From assembly GCA_036971475.1 (NCBI GenBank), contig JBAIZL010000005.1, forward strand, positions 173,219,386 to 173,283,385: a stretch of 64,000 bases of DNA, read 5' to 3'. This stretch comes from Prosapia bicincta. Lineage: Eukaryota > Arthropoda > Insecta > Hemiptera > Cercopidae. Of this stretch, positions 27,501 through 38,052 are shown in pieces. Position 1 is the stretch's first letter; every line of letters begins with the position of its first letter. A model generated the notes under the pieces. That model made no database searches. It saw only the letters and a list, made by a program, of their open reading frames with translations, and was not told the origin of the DNA. Both the position numbers and the translations under genes were made by a program.

Positions 27501-28143
27501 TATCAAAACTTAATGGCAGAATATTAAGGGTTGGGCTAATATTGGTGATAGGTAACTTGTAAGTTCAAACATAATAAAAATGTTACTATGGAATATGTTT
27601 CACAGTTTTTTACAAACTACTAAAATCACAGTTTAATTTTTATAACTACTGTTATACACTTTTAAAAATATATATTTCTTGGTACAAACTTTAATAATAG
27701 TATATTAGTAACTTTAAAAAGTAGGCCTATATGTGAATAGATTTAGTATAATGTAATTTTACCAAAACCAAGGCTGTATTATTACATGAAGGTATTACAT
27801 CAAAATTTGTTGGTCCATAAAAATCTTTTTGGAATATATGATCTTGCTTTGAAACATTTCTGATTTGATAAACAAATAACTTTACACAATAGATGTTTGC
27901 GGCTTGTTTTACCTGGCCTAAACATACTCGTCATAAATGCGGTTAATACTTATAAAATAATACAATTCAACAGCACTGGAAAATCTTTATATGTGTAATG
28001 ATATTTGTAAGGTTAATTTCGCCAATTAGAATAGATTAGAGTAAATTTAATAAATTATTGTTTAAATCTTACCTGTTATTGTCCATGTTTTTTGAAGTTG
28101 GTGTTTTGTCATATACGCTAGAAGTAAAATCGTGAGTCAACAT
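24568..28143 (-). CDS. Mid1ip1: Spot14 / MID1-interacting protein 1 family protein, complete, two exons
   Basis: Exon 1 is 28143-28073 and exon 2 is 25165-24568, joined across a 2.9-kb GT-AG intron (donor CAG|GTAAGA, acceptor TTTATAG|GAAC). The join is in frame and gives 222 codons plus stop. The start at 28143 is preceded by an in-frame TGA nine bases upstream; Met20 is an alternative. The family match rests on three blocks: residues 47-69 (EKFVKAVQDMDETILVP), residues 94-112 (a helix ending in TELLWGV) and the C-terminal helix at 184-220 (SFRRHLDGLHRSL, then LTKRYQND). A Ser/Thr/Asp/Glu-rich linker at 140-176 separates them. Vertebrate relatives (THRSP, MID1IP1) are about 146-183 aa, so this one is longer, mainly in the linker and N-terminus. 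Known role of the family: it binds and helps polymerise acetyl-CoA carboxylase, promotes fatty-acid synthesis, and the MIG12 member also binds MID1 and microtubules. No signal peptide or membrane segment is seen. The family call is firm; the function in this species is inferred. Confidence 0.88.
25166..28072 (-). other. Spot14/Mid1ip1 intron
   Basis: A single 2.9-kb, strongly AT-rich intron with GT...AG ends and a pyrimidine-rich tract before the acceptor. I found no coding remnant, transposon ORF or fold-back repeat inside, in contrast to the repeat-laden introns of the zinc-finger gene. Confidence 0.65.
28073..28143 (-). CDS. Mid1ip1: Spot14/Mid1ip1 exon 1 (coding part)
   Basis: 71 coding bases specify 23 residues plus the first two bases of an Arg codon, beginning MLTHDFTSS and ending in MDNN. 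The donor at 28072-28071 is a near-perfect consensus (CAG|GTAAGA). The split AGG codon is completed by the first base of exon 2. This short N-terminus is poorly conserved in the family; the exon is supported by the in-frame join, the upstream in-frame stop and the splice consensus. Confidence 0.78.
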
Positions 28144-28199
28144 TCCTAATCAAGGGATATGCTCTACTTAATTCACTTCAGACTAACATCCAACACTAT

Positions 28200-28275
28200 C
28201 TAACTAGTCACTCTCAGACATCAGCTGAGCTGCAACAAGACGATCAGTTACTGTCTGACAACTTATATTGACTTG
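28200..28275 (-). promoter_or_regulatory. possible core promoter of the Spot14/Mid1ip1 gene
   Basis: Read on the minus strand, a TATAAG element (28267-28262) lies about 120 bases upstream of the start codon. A start site about 30 bases further on would fall near 28235, leaving a 5' UTR of roughly 90 bases. An AACCAATCAG CCAAT-type box lies near 28550. The call is motif-based only; no transcript evidence is available. Confidence 0.28.
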
Positions 28276-28959
28276 AGAAGCGTGACGCAGGAGATTCGTG
28301 AATTACACTGCCGATCGTGAAAACTACAATAATTTAATTTTCCTGTTTGGAGTTAATGTATGATATTTTTTATTGGTATAAATTAGTATCACATTCAGAC
28401 GTTATTTTATATAATAGAATATAAAACAATCTTTACGAAAATAAAGTTATTATCCATTTTTTTAAAATAAATTAAAGTTTGGGTACGTTCTGCTTTACCA
28501 TTTTGGTTATATTCTTGAGTCTCAATCTCACACCACAATACTGAATTCTGATTGGTTAAACAATTGTTTGGCTCCTTTCGTTAGACAACTGTGATTACTG
28601 TATTCCTAATATGAAAATTAACTCAAAAATGAAGCTGTTAAAAAAATTCAGAGTAATAATTTCATTTCTTATTATTTAAAGGCTATGTTTCATGTTAAAA
28701 TTTAAGACACGGCGTTTATAATTACTTCAAAAATATTTACTTGCATAATTAACCTTGGTATAAATTATTTTATAAATTAAACCATTTAAACAATTATTTG
28801 TTTTACTTAATTTTTATTAAGATGAAACACATTAAGTGATTCTCATTTTAGGGATAAAATTTACAAAGAAAACTATTATCAATTTGAAAGTTGTAGAATA
28901 ACAAAGTCATGTAATGTAAATAACAAAAATCCAATTAGTTGCAAAAAATATGTTTTCCA

Positions 28960-29060
28960 ATTACTGTACACTGTCCATGTAGTGTTATGTCACTGAGCAT
29001 GGTTACTTTGTAACTGAAATATACATAAGACTAGAATAAAAATATTTGTGATTAAAGGTT
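28960..29060 (+). repeat. fold-back repeat family B, single arm
   Basis: CACTGAGCATGGTTACTTTG, then TAACTGAAATATACAT and the AGAATAAAAATATTTGTG end, homologous to the arms at 29270-29370 and 30951-31010. The core is degenerate (CTGAGCA). Confidence 0.6.
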
Positions 29061-29449
29061 GTGTGTATTATTTATTAATAATATAGTAACTATATATACT
29101 TTAATAAACAACCTTAGAATATTACCTAATATTGAATGTTACATATAAATTTTTAAATTATTTGCGTAAAAATCAAACTTGTAATTTTGGGGGTGTACAT
29201 CTTGTCATTTGTATTTAATAAATAGGCTACTATTGTTTATTTAGTTAATGAGCAAATATTAAAACAATAATAAATAATACACCCAACATCTAACCACAAA
29301 CATTTTTATTCTAGTGCTATGTACATTTCAGTTACAAAGTAACCATCGTCAGAGACATGACAATACATAAACTTTATGTATATTTAAATAAGTAGGCCCA
29401 ATGTATTGTCATGCCTCTTGAGTATGGTTACTATGTAACCGAAATGTAC

Positions 29450-30856
29450 CTTGAGTTTGTGGGGGAGGTGAAGTACCTGGGAGTTACCCTGGACAGGAAA
29501 CTCACCTGGAACTCACATCTTGAGAGGACAGTTAACAGGGCCAAAAGGGCACTGATGACTGTGAGAAGAATGGTGGGTAAGAAATGGGGACTGAAGCCAT
29601 CAATGATGCACTGGATGTATCTGAGGGTGATAAGACCTATGATTACCTATGGAGCTCTGGTGTGGTGGACAAAGGCCAACCAGGCACAGACAAGAGCTAA
29701 ACTGAGCTCTATCCAGAGATTGGCCTGTCTGTGCACACTGGGAGCGATGTCAACTATACCAGGTGCAGCAATGGAAGTAATGCTTAACCTCCCTCCCCTT
29801 GAGCTTTTCCTTAAGGGAGAGGCGAGGCTGGCAGCATGGAGATTGCGCAACTCGAGCAACTGGGCTAACCTCCCAGATGTTTCGGGACATATGAGTATCG
29901 AGTGCGTGGTCAAAGAACCCGTCTTGGAAATGGGCAGCGACCACATTACTCGAACGTTTGCACCTGACCAGGTCCACCAAACTGTGATGGAATGGTCAGG
30001 GACATTAACATCGGGAGCTCAGATCTGGTACACAGATGGCTCCAAGATGGACTTCGGCACTGGAGCGGGGGTGTATTGTAAAAACCCAAGGGTAAAACTA
30101 GTTTTTTCCTTCGGGAGGCATACCTCTGTCTTTCAGGCCAAAATATATGCTATAAATGCCTGTCTGGGAGAGATGGCGAGAAGGAGAATACACAGGACCC
30201 AGATTCCTACTTTCTCTGACAGTCAGACAGCAATTAAGGCACTAAACGGACATGTGGTCACCTTGGCCATAGTCAGGGAGTGCCTAAATAACTTAAAAGC
30301 CCTGGCAAGGCACAATCGAATCAAGATAGGTTGGGTGCCAGGGCATAGGGGAATATTTGGAAATGAAGCCGCAGATGCACTGGCCAGAGAGGGGTCTTCA
30401 ACTCCCCTGATTGGACCGGAGCCTGCGGTAGGTATTTCCAAATCCATGGTCAAGATGACAGTGTGAAGGTGGATGGCTGAAAGACACTGTGAGCACTGGA
30501 TCAGGGCTGAAGGGATGAGACACAGTAAGCTAACCCTTAGGAAACCTTCCTTGGGGCTGCAGAATAGTCTCATCTATCTGTCTAGGCAGGAATTGAGGAT
30601 AGCCGCAGGTCTACTCACGGGACACTGTGGACTAAGGAAACATTTGCATAAAATGGGTATCTACAAAGATGAACCAGTGTGCAGATTATGCGGGCAGGAA
30701 CTGGAGACTGCCACACACATTATTTACAGATGTGAAGTACTTGCTGAGAGGCGCTTCAACCTCTTTGGTGATGGAACGGCTCTGGTGGATGCTGAAGGTA
30801 AAACACTAGTCAGGAAACTCCTAAACCTGGTAAGAGGGAAGGGGTTATTTGACTAG
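29450..30856 (+). pseudogene. LINE ORF2 C-terminus: RT thumb, RNase H, CCHC-like end; one in-frame stop
   Basis: The frame starts at the insertion point (EFVGEVKYLGVTLDRKLTW, post-RT YLG motif) and continues through YGALVWW and IQRLACLCTLGAMSTIPGAA to an RNase H domain. That domain has TDGS (Asp), FSDS (Asp), the GHRG His and NEAAD (Asp). The glutamate normally in FQAE is Lys (codon 30140-30142, AAA). A single TGA at 30464-30466 interrupts the frame. The same frame resumes as RWMAERHCEHW and ends at 30856 after CRLCGQELETATHIIYRC, a CxxC...H...C motif. The catalytic YADD box is missing through 5' truncation. Confidence 0.85.
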
Positions 30857-30940
30857 ATCAGGGAGATAAGTACAATATACCCTAAGGTAGCAGTGCTTTG
30901 GGCAGTATAAACCCGCTCCCCCAAAAAAGAAAAAAAAAAA
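29450..30940 (+). mobile_element. 5'-truncated non-LTR retrotransposon with RNase H (LOA/R1-I type)
   Basis: It is bounded by the perfect 10-bp direct repeat CGAAATGTAC at 29440-29449 and 30941-30950, and ends in a poly(A)-rich tail (30923-30940). It holds the C-terminal part of a reverse transcriptase ORF, an RNase H domain and a C-terminal zinc-knuckle-like region. It is much GC-richer than its surroundings and has one stop in about 470 codons, so it is young. The truncated 5' end joins the target directly, as expected for target-primed reverse transcription. Confidence 0.85.
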
Positions 30941-31127
30941 CGAAATGTACATAAACTAGAATAAAAATATTTGTGGTTAGATGTTGTGTGTATTATTTAT
31001 TAATAATAAACCATAGTAAATTATTCCAAGTAATTAATGATTAAAATATTACCTTCTGTGCCAGTATTGCAAATTGTTTATACCTACAATTTATTACTTT
31101 CAAGAATAAATTCTACTGTAGAATTTT

Positions 31128-31260
31128 GTCAGAAGACACTTATGAAGATGTCTATATAGCGATTAAAAACGGTCTCTCAGTTAGTTTTTACAAAATTTAA
31201 AGTTCGGATAGTCATAAACGAATGTTAAAGTGATTCATTATTAATTAATTACAAAACTAT
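31128..31260 (+). repeat. fold-back repeat family C, decayed arm
   Basis: GAAGACACTTATGAAGATG, a GTCTCTCAGTTAGTTTTTAC segment and AAAGTTCGGATAGTCATAAAC match the better copies at 39835-39990 and 50640-50810. The CTGATGA and stem are eroded. Confidence 0.6.
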
Positions 31261-31600
31261 TTGGAAAACCAATTCCTTTGGAATTAAAATTTAAAATTGT
31301 TAGATTGTACACCTTTGGAATTGCCAAAAAGTACATTTGATATAAACTCCAAAAATCTTCTTCAATTTTTGCCTAACTTTTAACAACTTATTACTTTGTG
31401 TTACAACATATTTTGCTATAGCATCTGCTACTATGAAATATTGTTTATAAATAATATTTTTAATTATTATATTTACTTATTACCAATTCAGCCTAATGTA
31501 ATATTCGAATATTGTATTAATATTTTTAATTAATTAATTATTAAACCGTTTAGCAAATGGGTTTATGATTTTGTTTCGTAAAAATGACATTTTAATATTA

Positions 31601-31655
31601 TTTGTTGATTCCATCTTCACGTGTGCTACTCGTTTTTAAATAAAAACATTTGTAC
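31601..31655. repeat. family A end fragment
   Basis: TTGTTGATTCCATCTTCACG and GTGCTACTCGTTTTTA are the conserved outer end of family A, without the palindromic part. Confidence 0.55.
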
Positions 31656-32069
31656 ATATAGTCGCTGTGAAATCAGAGCGGCATATCTGGAAAATGCATA
31701 TTTTTCATTGGAGCGCTTTTACGTTTTTGCATGTGATGTTTTCCTTTTAACTTCCATTTGGTTCACCTTGAAGCCATCTTTACATGAATAAAATTTAGAA
31801 AAATAATGCTTATTGAAATAGTAGTTTGAAATAAATAAGAAAACTGCTTAAATTAAGAGAAATATGCAGATATGCCAGTATGATTTTAAAATCAGTGTAA
31901 TATTTTCTTTTGTGTCACATTGTCTTCTTCTTTTGGAACCTGTTTTAGGTAGAAAAAAAGATAATGTTGTCAATGAAAAAATAATGTATTGCTTCTCAAT
32001 TTTTCTGTACAATAATTAACTAATTGTGATTCTTTCCTTTTGCTGGTAGCTTCAAAGTTTCACAAATTT

Positions 32070-33170
32070 TTATAGACATCTGAATAAATTGACAGTATTA
32101 TCCCAACTAACTTTAGAATATTCTTTGTCTTCTTCATCAATCGTAAGTCTCTTGGAATAAGCTTGCATCAGATCAGGATTCTCGCTCCCATTGCTCCAAT
32201 TGTTCCTTTTCTTCGCCTCCTCCCAGGCATGTGATCCATAGGATGTTTTGAAGTATAAGTTGTCGTCATCTTTAATTACTTTAAACATTCACCAACATAG
32301 GTAAAATTATTTGGGATTCCTTCCTCCCGAAAGCAAGAGCTTTATGTGGAAAAAAGTCCCCATGACTCAACTCATGAACCAGGTAAAGCTTGCCACTTTT
32401 CTTTGCCATTTTCATGAGAGCCAACACAAGAGTGTTTTTTAACTTGTTTTTTAATGGTTGAGTGAGCTGAATCCCTCTCATTTCAGGGTGTGGCCCTTTA
32501 CTAAAAATTTGTGTGTGATAGATTTTATGTTCTTAAACGTTGTAACAGCATATTTGTACATTGACATCATAGGATTATTTTTTTGTTGTCCTCAACAATT
32601 ATCGCTGTAAAAGACAACATTTACTGGATAGTCAGCTTTGTCATTTAAATGTTGCAGATATTTCAGCACACAGCTCCCAATCTCAATCATGCCTCTTTTT
32701 CCTTGTGTCTCATCCAAATTGTAACACCTCCGAGTTTACCGTTTTATAGCCTTCAGTTCAGCAATTGTTGAATTGTAAATGCCTAGCTTTGAAATGTAGT
32801 AGGAAGACGCCTTCCCTTGCTAACATTACATCACTGCCTCATATACAACAATGTAATCCTCTGATACTTAAGAACAACGGCCTGTGTGCTATCTTTTATG
32901 AATTATCTTTGTCTTTACAAGTCTCCCATTCCCCAAACGATTTGCAAAAACCTTTTCCCGATAGTTTTCATACATTTTTCAGTGCACTTGAGTTTACAGT
33001 TGTGCCAAAGAGGCTTTATGTTTTGTTCTTTCACTCTTCCTCGGGTTTTAGATTCGAAGTTTCGCAACTTCTTTGCTAAAGTTCTTTTATTGAACTTCCC
33101 TCTTTTCCTCTTTCTTGTAATTGGTTTTCGATTTCAATCCCAGTCGCTGATTCATATCTATTTTCACTTT
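32070..33170 (-). pseudogene. DUF7869-type transposon-derived gene, decayed
   Basis: Minus-strand fragments in order are ASSYYISKLGIYNSTIAEL, GVTIW, VFYSDNC-stop-GQQKN (32615-32583), a GHT...NERDSAHSTIEK-like stretch, VHELSHGDFFPHKAL and KVIKDDDNLYFKTSYGS. They correspond in order to a multi-copy insect family of uncharacterised proteins with an SDNCxGQNKN motif. Stops and frameshifts separate them. Inverted GCATATGCC-like words flank it (31665-31760 and 33290-33480). The family name is from memory; the dead-element reading is firm. Confidence 0.5.
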
Positions 33171-33807
33171 AACAATAAACAATATTATAAGTGATCTGGC
33201 AAAAAATATTAAAGCTATGTGGTACTAAGTTTAAGTATCTACCTACTAGGGCCGATTTTGACCCCAGTAAGCTGTAAAATATCTTGCATAATGATATGCA
33301 GGAATAAAATATGCGGGCATATCTTTAAAAACATCACATGAAACTTTGTTTCGATACAATTCAAACTGAATTATTGATTCATATTTCTGTCAATTAACAT
33401 TTTGCTATATTCGCCGGAGAAAATTCACCCCTGAAACTGACATTTTGGCATATATGCCGTTTTGTCTTACTTGAGGCTGCTATAAATGCATCAATGTTTG
33501 TTAAGTCCAAACCGAATTATCTGCCAATATGTCATAACTGGGTAAAAATAAAAATGTATTATTGTGAAGTAATTCAGTTTTACTTACATGATCTACGTCT
33601 TTCCTTCTTGAAGGTTTTGAAGCGAGTAGCATATTGCACAATAGACCTGTCTTCTGATAAACAAAATGGCTATTCTCGCGTAAATTTATACTGGCCCAAC
33701 ACTATCTGACGGATTTGTATTCATCTATAAGATTTATTTTAAAATAGATGGCAAAAGTTTTGCACATATACCTGTTTAATTTAACAGTGACAATATTATA
33801 TGTTACA

Positions 33808-33985
33808 CTTGCCTATAGTTTCACATACTTTTATGATTGTTGAGGACAGCCGTTTTGGGAGCTCATTGTCAACTCAGACTATAACTCAAAGTTGGGTTAT
33901 GAGCTACAGTCAGGTTGACAATGGGATACATCTTCCGAAACGTCCGCCCTCAACAGTCATAAAAGCAAGTTAATATTGGCAAGAG
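33808..33985. repeat. fold-back repeat family A palindrome
   Basis: ACACTTGCCTATAG on the left and TTGGCAAGAGT on the right enclose arms with TTGTTGAGGAC / GCCCTCAACA and a short asymmetric centre. The minus strand keeps GAGTTGACAATG but with a damaged GAAA side in one arm. Confidence 0.65.
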
Positions 33986-34544
33986 TATCATACATATGTA
34001 CAAGTATTTTTAGTTATTGAGTTTTTAAATTATTGTTTTTAAGTTCCAGTTATTCTTTAATTACAGACTTGAATTATTTTTTGACATAGAAAATTATGTT
34101 TACAGGCAAGAAAATTTACTATACACTAATTCTCTAAATAATACCAAACTAGTGTGTGTTTTACTCTATGTTTTGCATCTTATTCTTTGTAATATATATT
34201 TATAACAATAATTTACACTAATGGATTTTATTCCCTATGGCAATTGGTTAAAATGGCAAAAGTGATACTAGTTTAAGATAAAATGATATTCAGTCACCCA
34301 AGAAAAAACAATTTCATCAAAAATTAAAAAAAAAACTAATCTACTAAATTGGGTCCAAAGCTCTGTAAATAAAAAAAAACATGAAACACGATATTGCCCT
34401 GATTCTTTGATTATAGAGTTAGATACAAATACCAGTACCCCTAGTTGAAAACAGACCTTCATTGTTTATAAAAAATACATTAGACTACATATGTCTAAAT
34501 AAAACTTCAAATTTTAATGAACATAAATAGTTTTAAGGGACGAA

Positions 34545-35195
34545 TTATTACCTGCAGTTTTTGTGTTCTACATCTTGAGGCTCTTTTTATAATTTACTAC
34601 TATTGGTAGTACCAAAAGTAGTAGATACATTATTATTTTAAAATATCAAATATGCTGAAAATTGTGAAATGAATTTTTAAAACTTCCAGTTTTTGTGTTG
34701 TACATCTTGAGGTTTTTATAGAAACAAGTGTATTATAGAAACAAACAAGTGTTTATATTACAAACAAGTGTAATTTTTTTTAGGTAGACTAATTGGCCTA
34801 AGTGAATACTTTTTTTGCAATAATGACAGTTAAATATTTTACATATTTCGATATCAGATGAAGAATGGATTTAATGAAGGTTGTATCTAAAAGAATCAAT
34901 TCCAAAATAATATAAAAAAGAAAATTATAGAAGTGAACTGTTATGTTTAAGTTTTTTAAATAACGACTTGCTAGGCATATAATGTAAATAAATAATGCAT
35001 GAAAAATGTGTGGTAATTAAAAGATTACAGTAATTATCACTAGGTTTGGTGCCAAAAAACTGTCTATGGTTGAATTATTAATAAATTACTTAAAAAAGTC
35101 ACATAAAAATAGAATCTTTAATTAAAACATTTTTTTTTTTTTTAACTTGCAGTTTTTGGGTTGTATGCCAATCTTGACAACCATTCTTAATCACA
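34545..35195. repeat. repeat family F, three end fragments
   Basis: The word CAGTTTTTGTGTTGTACATC followed by TTGAGG recurs at about 34556, 34689 and (diverged) 35150. It also occurs at 17085 and 29180 on the plus strand and complementary at 43290 and 45100. No ORF is attached. Confidence 0.45.
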
Positions 35196-35214
35196 AAACA
35201 GGTTTTCTATGTTT

Positions 35215-36290
35215 TCTAAGCTAGAAGTATTAAAACTTTGATCTCATTTCGAAGGGTCGTGAAAGTTTTCCAACAAGATAACCATCTCACTTCTGTATGT
35301 AGAAGAAGAGTTTTGATTTTACCCCCTAAATCTTCACAATCAAGGAGAATAATCTTGAATTAAGAGCCCTACCATTTATGAAGTTAATAACATTCATCAC
35401 AGCATCTGATAAAGCAGAGGTAAAATTTTATGGCATGCCTTTAGCAACTAATGCTCCAGGTGAGTTACACAATGTGTACTTCGGCATTCAGGGGCCACTT
35501 TATTTATTTTTGCTGCCAATCCTGTCATTTATCCTGATTTAGCTTTTTTCCATCTATATATAAACCAATATACTTTACCAAGGAATGTCTATTTTTAGTA
35601 CATACTCATCAATCTTGATAAAAATTAGTTCCACTGTAGTGTTAAATTCAGGAGGTTTGCAAAACTCTTCTATAATTTCTTCATGTTAATCAAATTATAT
35701 AAATACAAGTAACTATGCCGCGTTTATTATGTCAGTGCTTTCGTCTACTTGAAGTGAAAAATATGTACATTCTTCAAGTTTTAAACATAGTTGTTCTTCA
35801 ATATTAGAGAACATGTAGGTAATTTTTACTTCTTCACTGTGTTGATTGATAATAGTATTTTTTTTAAATTTCTCTGGCTGCCTTTCTTCCTAACACAAAC
35901 TGGATCATATCCACAGTGGCCGAAAGTAAAATGATCTCATCTATTGTCTGAGACTTTCCAATTTTTGCAATCCTATAACTATCAGGGTGCCTTTATTAAG
36001 TTAGTATCAGTATTTACAAAGCTTATCATACAATAATTTTCTTTCTTGAAACAAGTTAACTTTCTTTTAAAAAGTTCAATCGACATACCAACCAAATCAG
36101 AGTGTTTTGTGTTTTGATGACGCATCAGCAGAGCTTCAAGCATTGAATCAAAAGCTTTTTGAAACAAATGCATATTGAGGAATGGGATTGTCAATGTTTT
36201 CTGAGCCGGACTTTATAGTAAAACTATACTGTAAGTAGCTTTTGTCATATAAAAGATTGGCCTGCAGTTTAAGTCTTTTAACAATACCAT
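35215..36290 (-). pseudogene. hAT transposase relic (FAM200/ZBED5-like)
   Basis: Minus-strand order: YLQYSFT, a RHQNTKHSDLVGMSIELF BED-finger tail, a NWKVSD...-like helix, LSINTVKK, ECTYFSLQVDESTDIINAA (about 35770-35720) and LLLHTEVRWLSCW (about 35316-35270). These are the BED end, the first catalytic Asp region and the HTEVRWLS motif of FAM200/ZBED5-type hAT elements. Many stops are present. Confidence 0.7.
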
Positions 36291-36652
36291 TATAAGTCCA
36301 AGGGTTCACCATAAACCGCTTCACAGTTTACTAAAGAAACACAACAAAATTACACACAGCAGTTAGTTTAGCAAAAGATGAAAACATTATAGCTATCTGC
36401 TGAATCACCACTGTTCTCGACGTTCCCATTGATTTAAACGCTCACACTGCTGGATTCAAAGTGGCGAGTGCAGAGTGGATTGGAACAATAGGTGAAGCAC
36501 AGCAGAAGAGGAAATAGTCTGCGCTCGGTTGGAAATTCGAGGCCATGTGGCATGTACCTCCTGAAACCTTCCTGCTTGCCACCTATGGTAAGCAAACCAC
36601 TGTTTTGGAACCCCTATTCTAGTTTATAACAAGTTATATATTTTCTTTACTA

Positions 36653-36988
36653 TTGTTTTTGTATAAGTATTTAATTAATTACTGTTTATCTTCAAAGAAA
36701 TTGAGCTTTTCATATAGGAAAATCAGTATAGAAATATTTCTACATGACTTCTTGATAAGGGGCTTGTTTGATAATATTGAAGTAGACAACTCTAATACAG
36801 ATGCTGAAAGTGAACAGATTGACCACAATACTGACTCTGTCAGCCTGGCACAGATAACGGATATGATAGTTCTACTGCCACAGCTTCAACAACAAGCAGA
36901 TTTCTTGAGGTATAATTTATCAAATTATCATAATAACTTTATTCTGCGTCCTACAATTTACTATGAAGATAAAGATTCTAATAAATAG
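36653..36988 (+). pseudogene. open frame of unknown origin, possibly PiggyBac N-terminal part
   Basis: 111 codons with an acidic, Asn/Asp/Ser-rich middle (DNIEVDNSNTDAESEQ). It lies on the same strand as, and 5' of, the PiggyBac fragment at 38053, with the Penelope-like element between. PiggyBac proteins have acidic N-termini, but there is no diagnostic motif. Confidence 0.25.
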
Positions 36989-37139
36989 CAGACACATAGG
37001 CCAATGCTAAAAAAGACCAGAACTGCCCTTTAAAATATATTACAAAAGCTACTATCAATAAATAAAGCTTGTGATTATAGTGACAGACTGAAATAGGTGA
37101 TGATAGAAAGCTTTCACTAAAACATTTGTAATTATTTTA

Positions 37140-38041
37140 CAAACTTGCCTGTAGTAGAACTTACTTTATTTGTTGAGGACGACCGTTTCGGGAGATGTGT
37201 CCCATTGTCAACTCAGACCATAACTGATCTCAAGGTTTTCGGTATTTAGGACTTAATATTATTAATTCGGACTTAGGGTATTAGGATGGGGTTGGGATAT
37301 TATGGTGGGGGTGTGGGTGTACTTTGTGAGTATTAGGAGTTATGATGCCAAAAAGCATGTGTGTGTTATAATGTAATTGTGTGTTGAGTATGTGCGTAGA
37401 CTGTAGTTTGAAATATCTGTATATTTTGTTTTCATGTCCGTTGTGTATCCTTGGTTATTTCTGTGTTGTTTATGAAGAATTTGTAGGCTAGATGTTATGT
37501 CTATGTAGTCATGTTTTGTGGAGTTACGATGTTCGGCGAAGTTTGATTGGTAATTATTGTTTGTTAGTCCATTTATATGTTCTTGGTAGCATGTGTAGAA
37601 AGACCTCCTTGTCTGGCCTATGTAAAAACTGGAACACGAACTGCAAGTTAGTTTGTAAACTCCAGCGGCATTGTAAATGTTGTTGATTTTGTTGTTGGGT
37701 TTAAATTGTTTATTGAGAGTGTTGTGTGTGGAGTAGGCTATTTTGTAAATGTATTTTTGTAGTGTGTTGGTTAGATTGTGGGTTTTGGATAATCTGTATG
37801 GTATTTTTAAGTATTTTATGGGATTAACATGTGTGTTTGTAATTGGGTTATTGAGTTTATTTTTTAGGCGGTTGTATAATTTGTTACAACAATGATTGAA
37901 GGGTATGGTATCTAAAAATAGACAAAATGTGGCAAATAAACAGCATAGTTCTGTGAATTTTTGCTGATACTGTGGTTCAAGAAAAGATTTCCTATTCTTG
38001 TTCAAACCATTCGTTTTAACAATATGCCTTCAAATGAAAAA
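37140..38041 (-). mobile_element. Penelope-like element, 3' part with family A terminal repeat
   Basis: The GIY-YIG ORF (38005-37340) is followed on the minus strand by a 3' UTR (AATACTCACAAAGTACACCC...) and then by the family A segment at 37240-37140 (GAGTTGACAATGGGACACATC, TCCCGAAACGG, ...CTACAGGCAAGTTTG). This places family A as the terminal repeat of this Penelope lineage. The reverse-transcriptase part is missing. Confidence 0.75.
37340..38005 (-). pseudogene. Penelope-like GIY-YIG endonuclease domain (truncated ORF, still open)
   Basis: 221 open codons. Residues 115-119 GVYKL and 128-130 YIG form the GIY-YIG module, with Arg133/134 and Glu142 in the expected positions. Cys121, Cys124, His143 and His159 make the CCHH zinc motif (CSSC, EHINGL, FAEHRNS) that distinguishes Penelope-type endonucleases. 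The N-terminal 100 residues correspond to the end of the RT and the linker. No stop interrupts the frame, but the RT catalytic core is absent. The coding strand is notably A/C-rich. Confidence 0.82.
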
Positions 38042-38052
38042 AAAAAACAGAA

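Larger units (their letters stand above)
29270..31010. repeat. fold-back repeat family B palindrome, split by a LINE
   Basis: The left arm 29270-29370 is the complement of the right arm, which is interrupted: 29401-29449 and 30951-31010. On the minus strand, 29352-29326 reads CTGACGA, T, GGTTAC-TTT-GTAACT, GAAA, an intact CUGANGA...GAAA core with one extra base. The outer ends CCACAAACATTTTTATT are shared by all family B copies. Confidence 0.75.

Noticed and set aside
29647..29980. Minus-strand open frames inside the LINE
   Set aside because: Shadows of the GC-rich plus-strand RT/RNase H frame.
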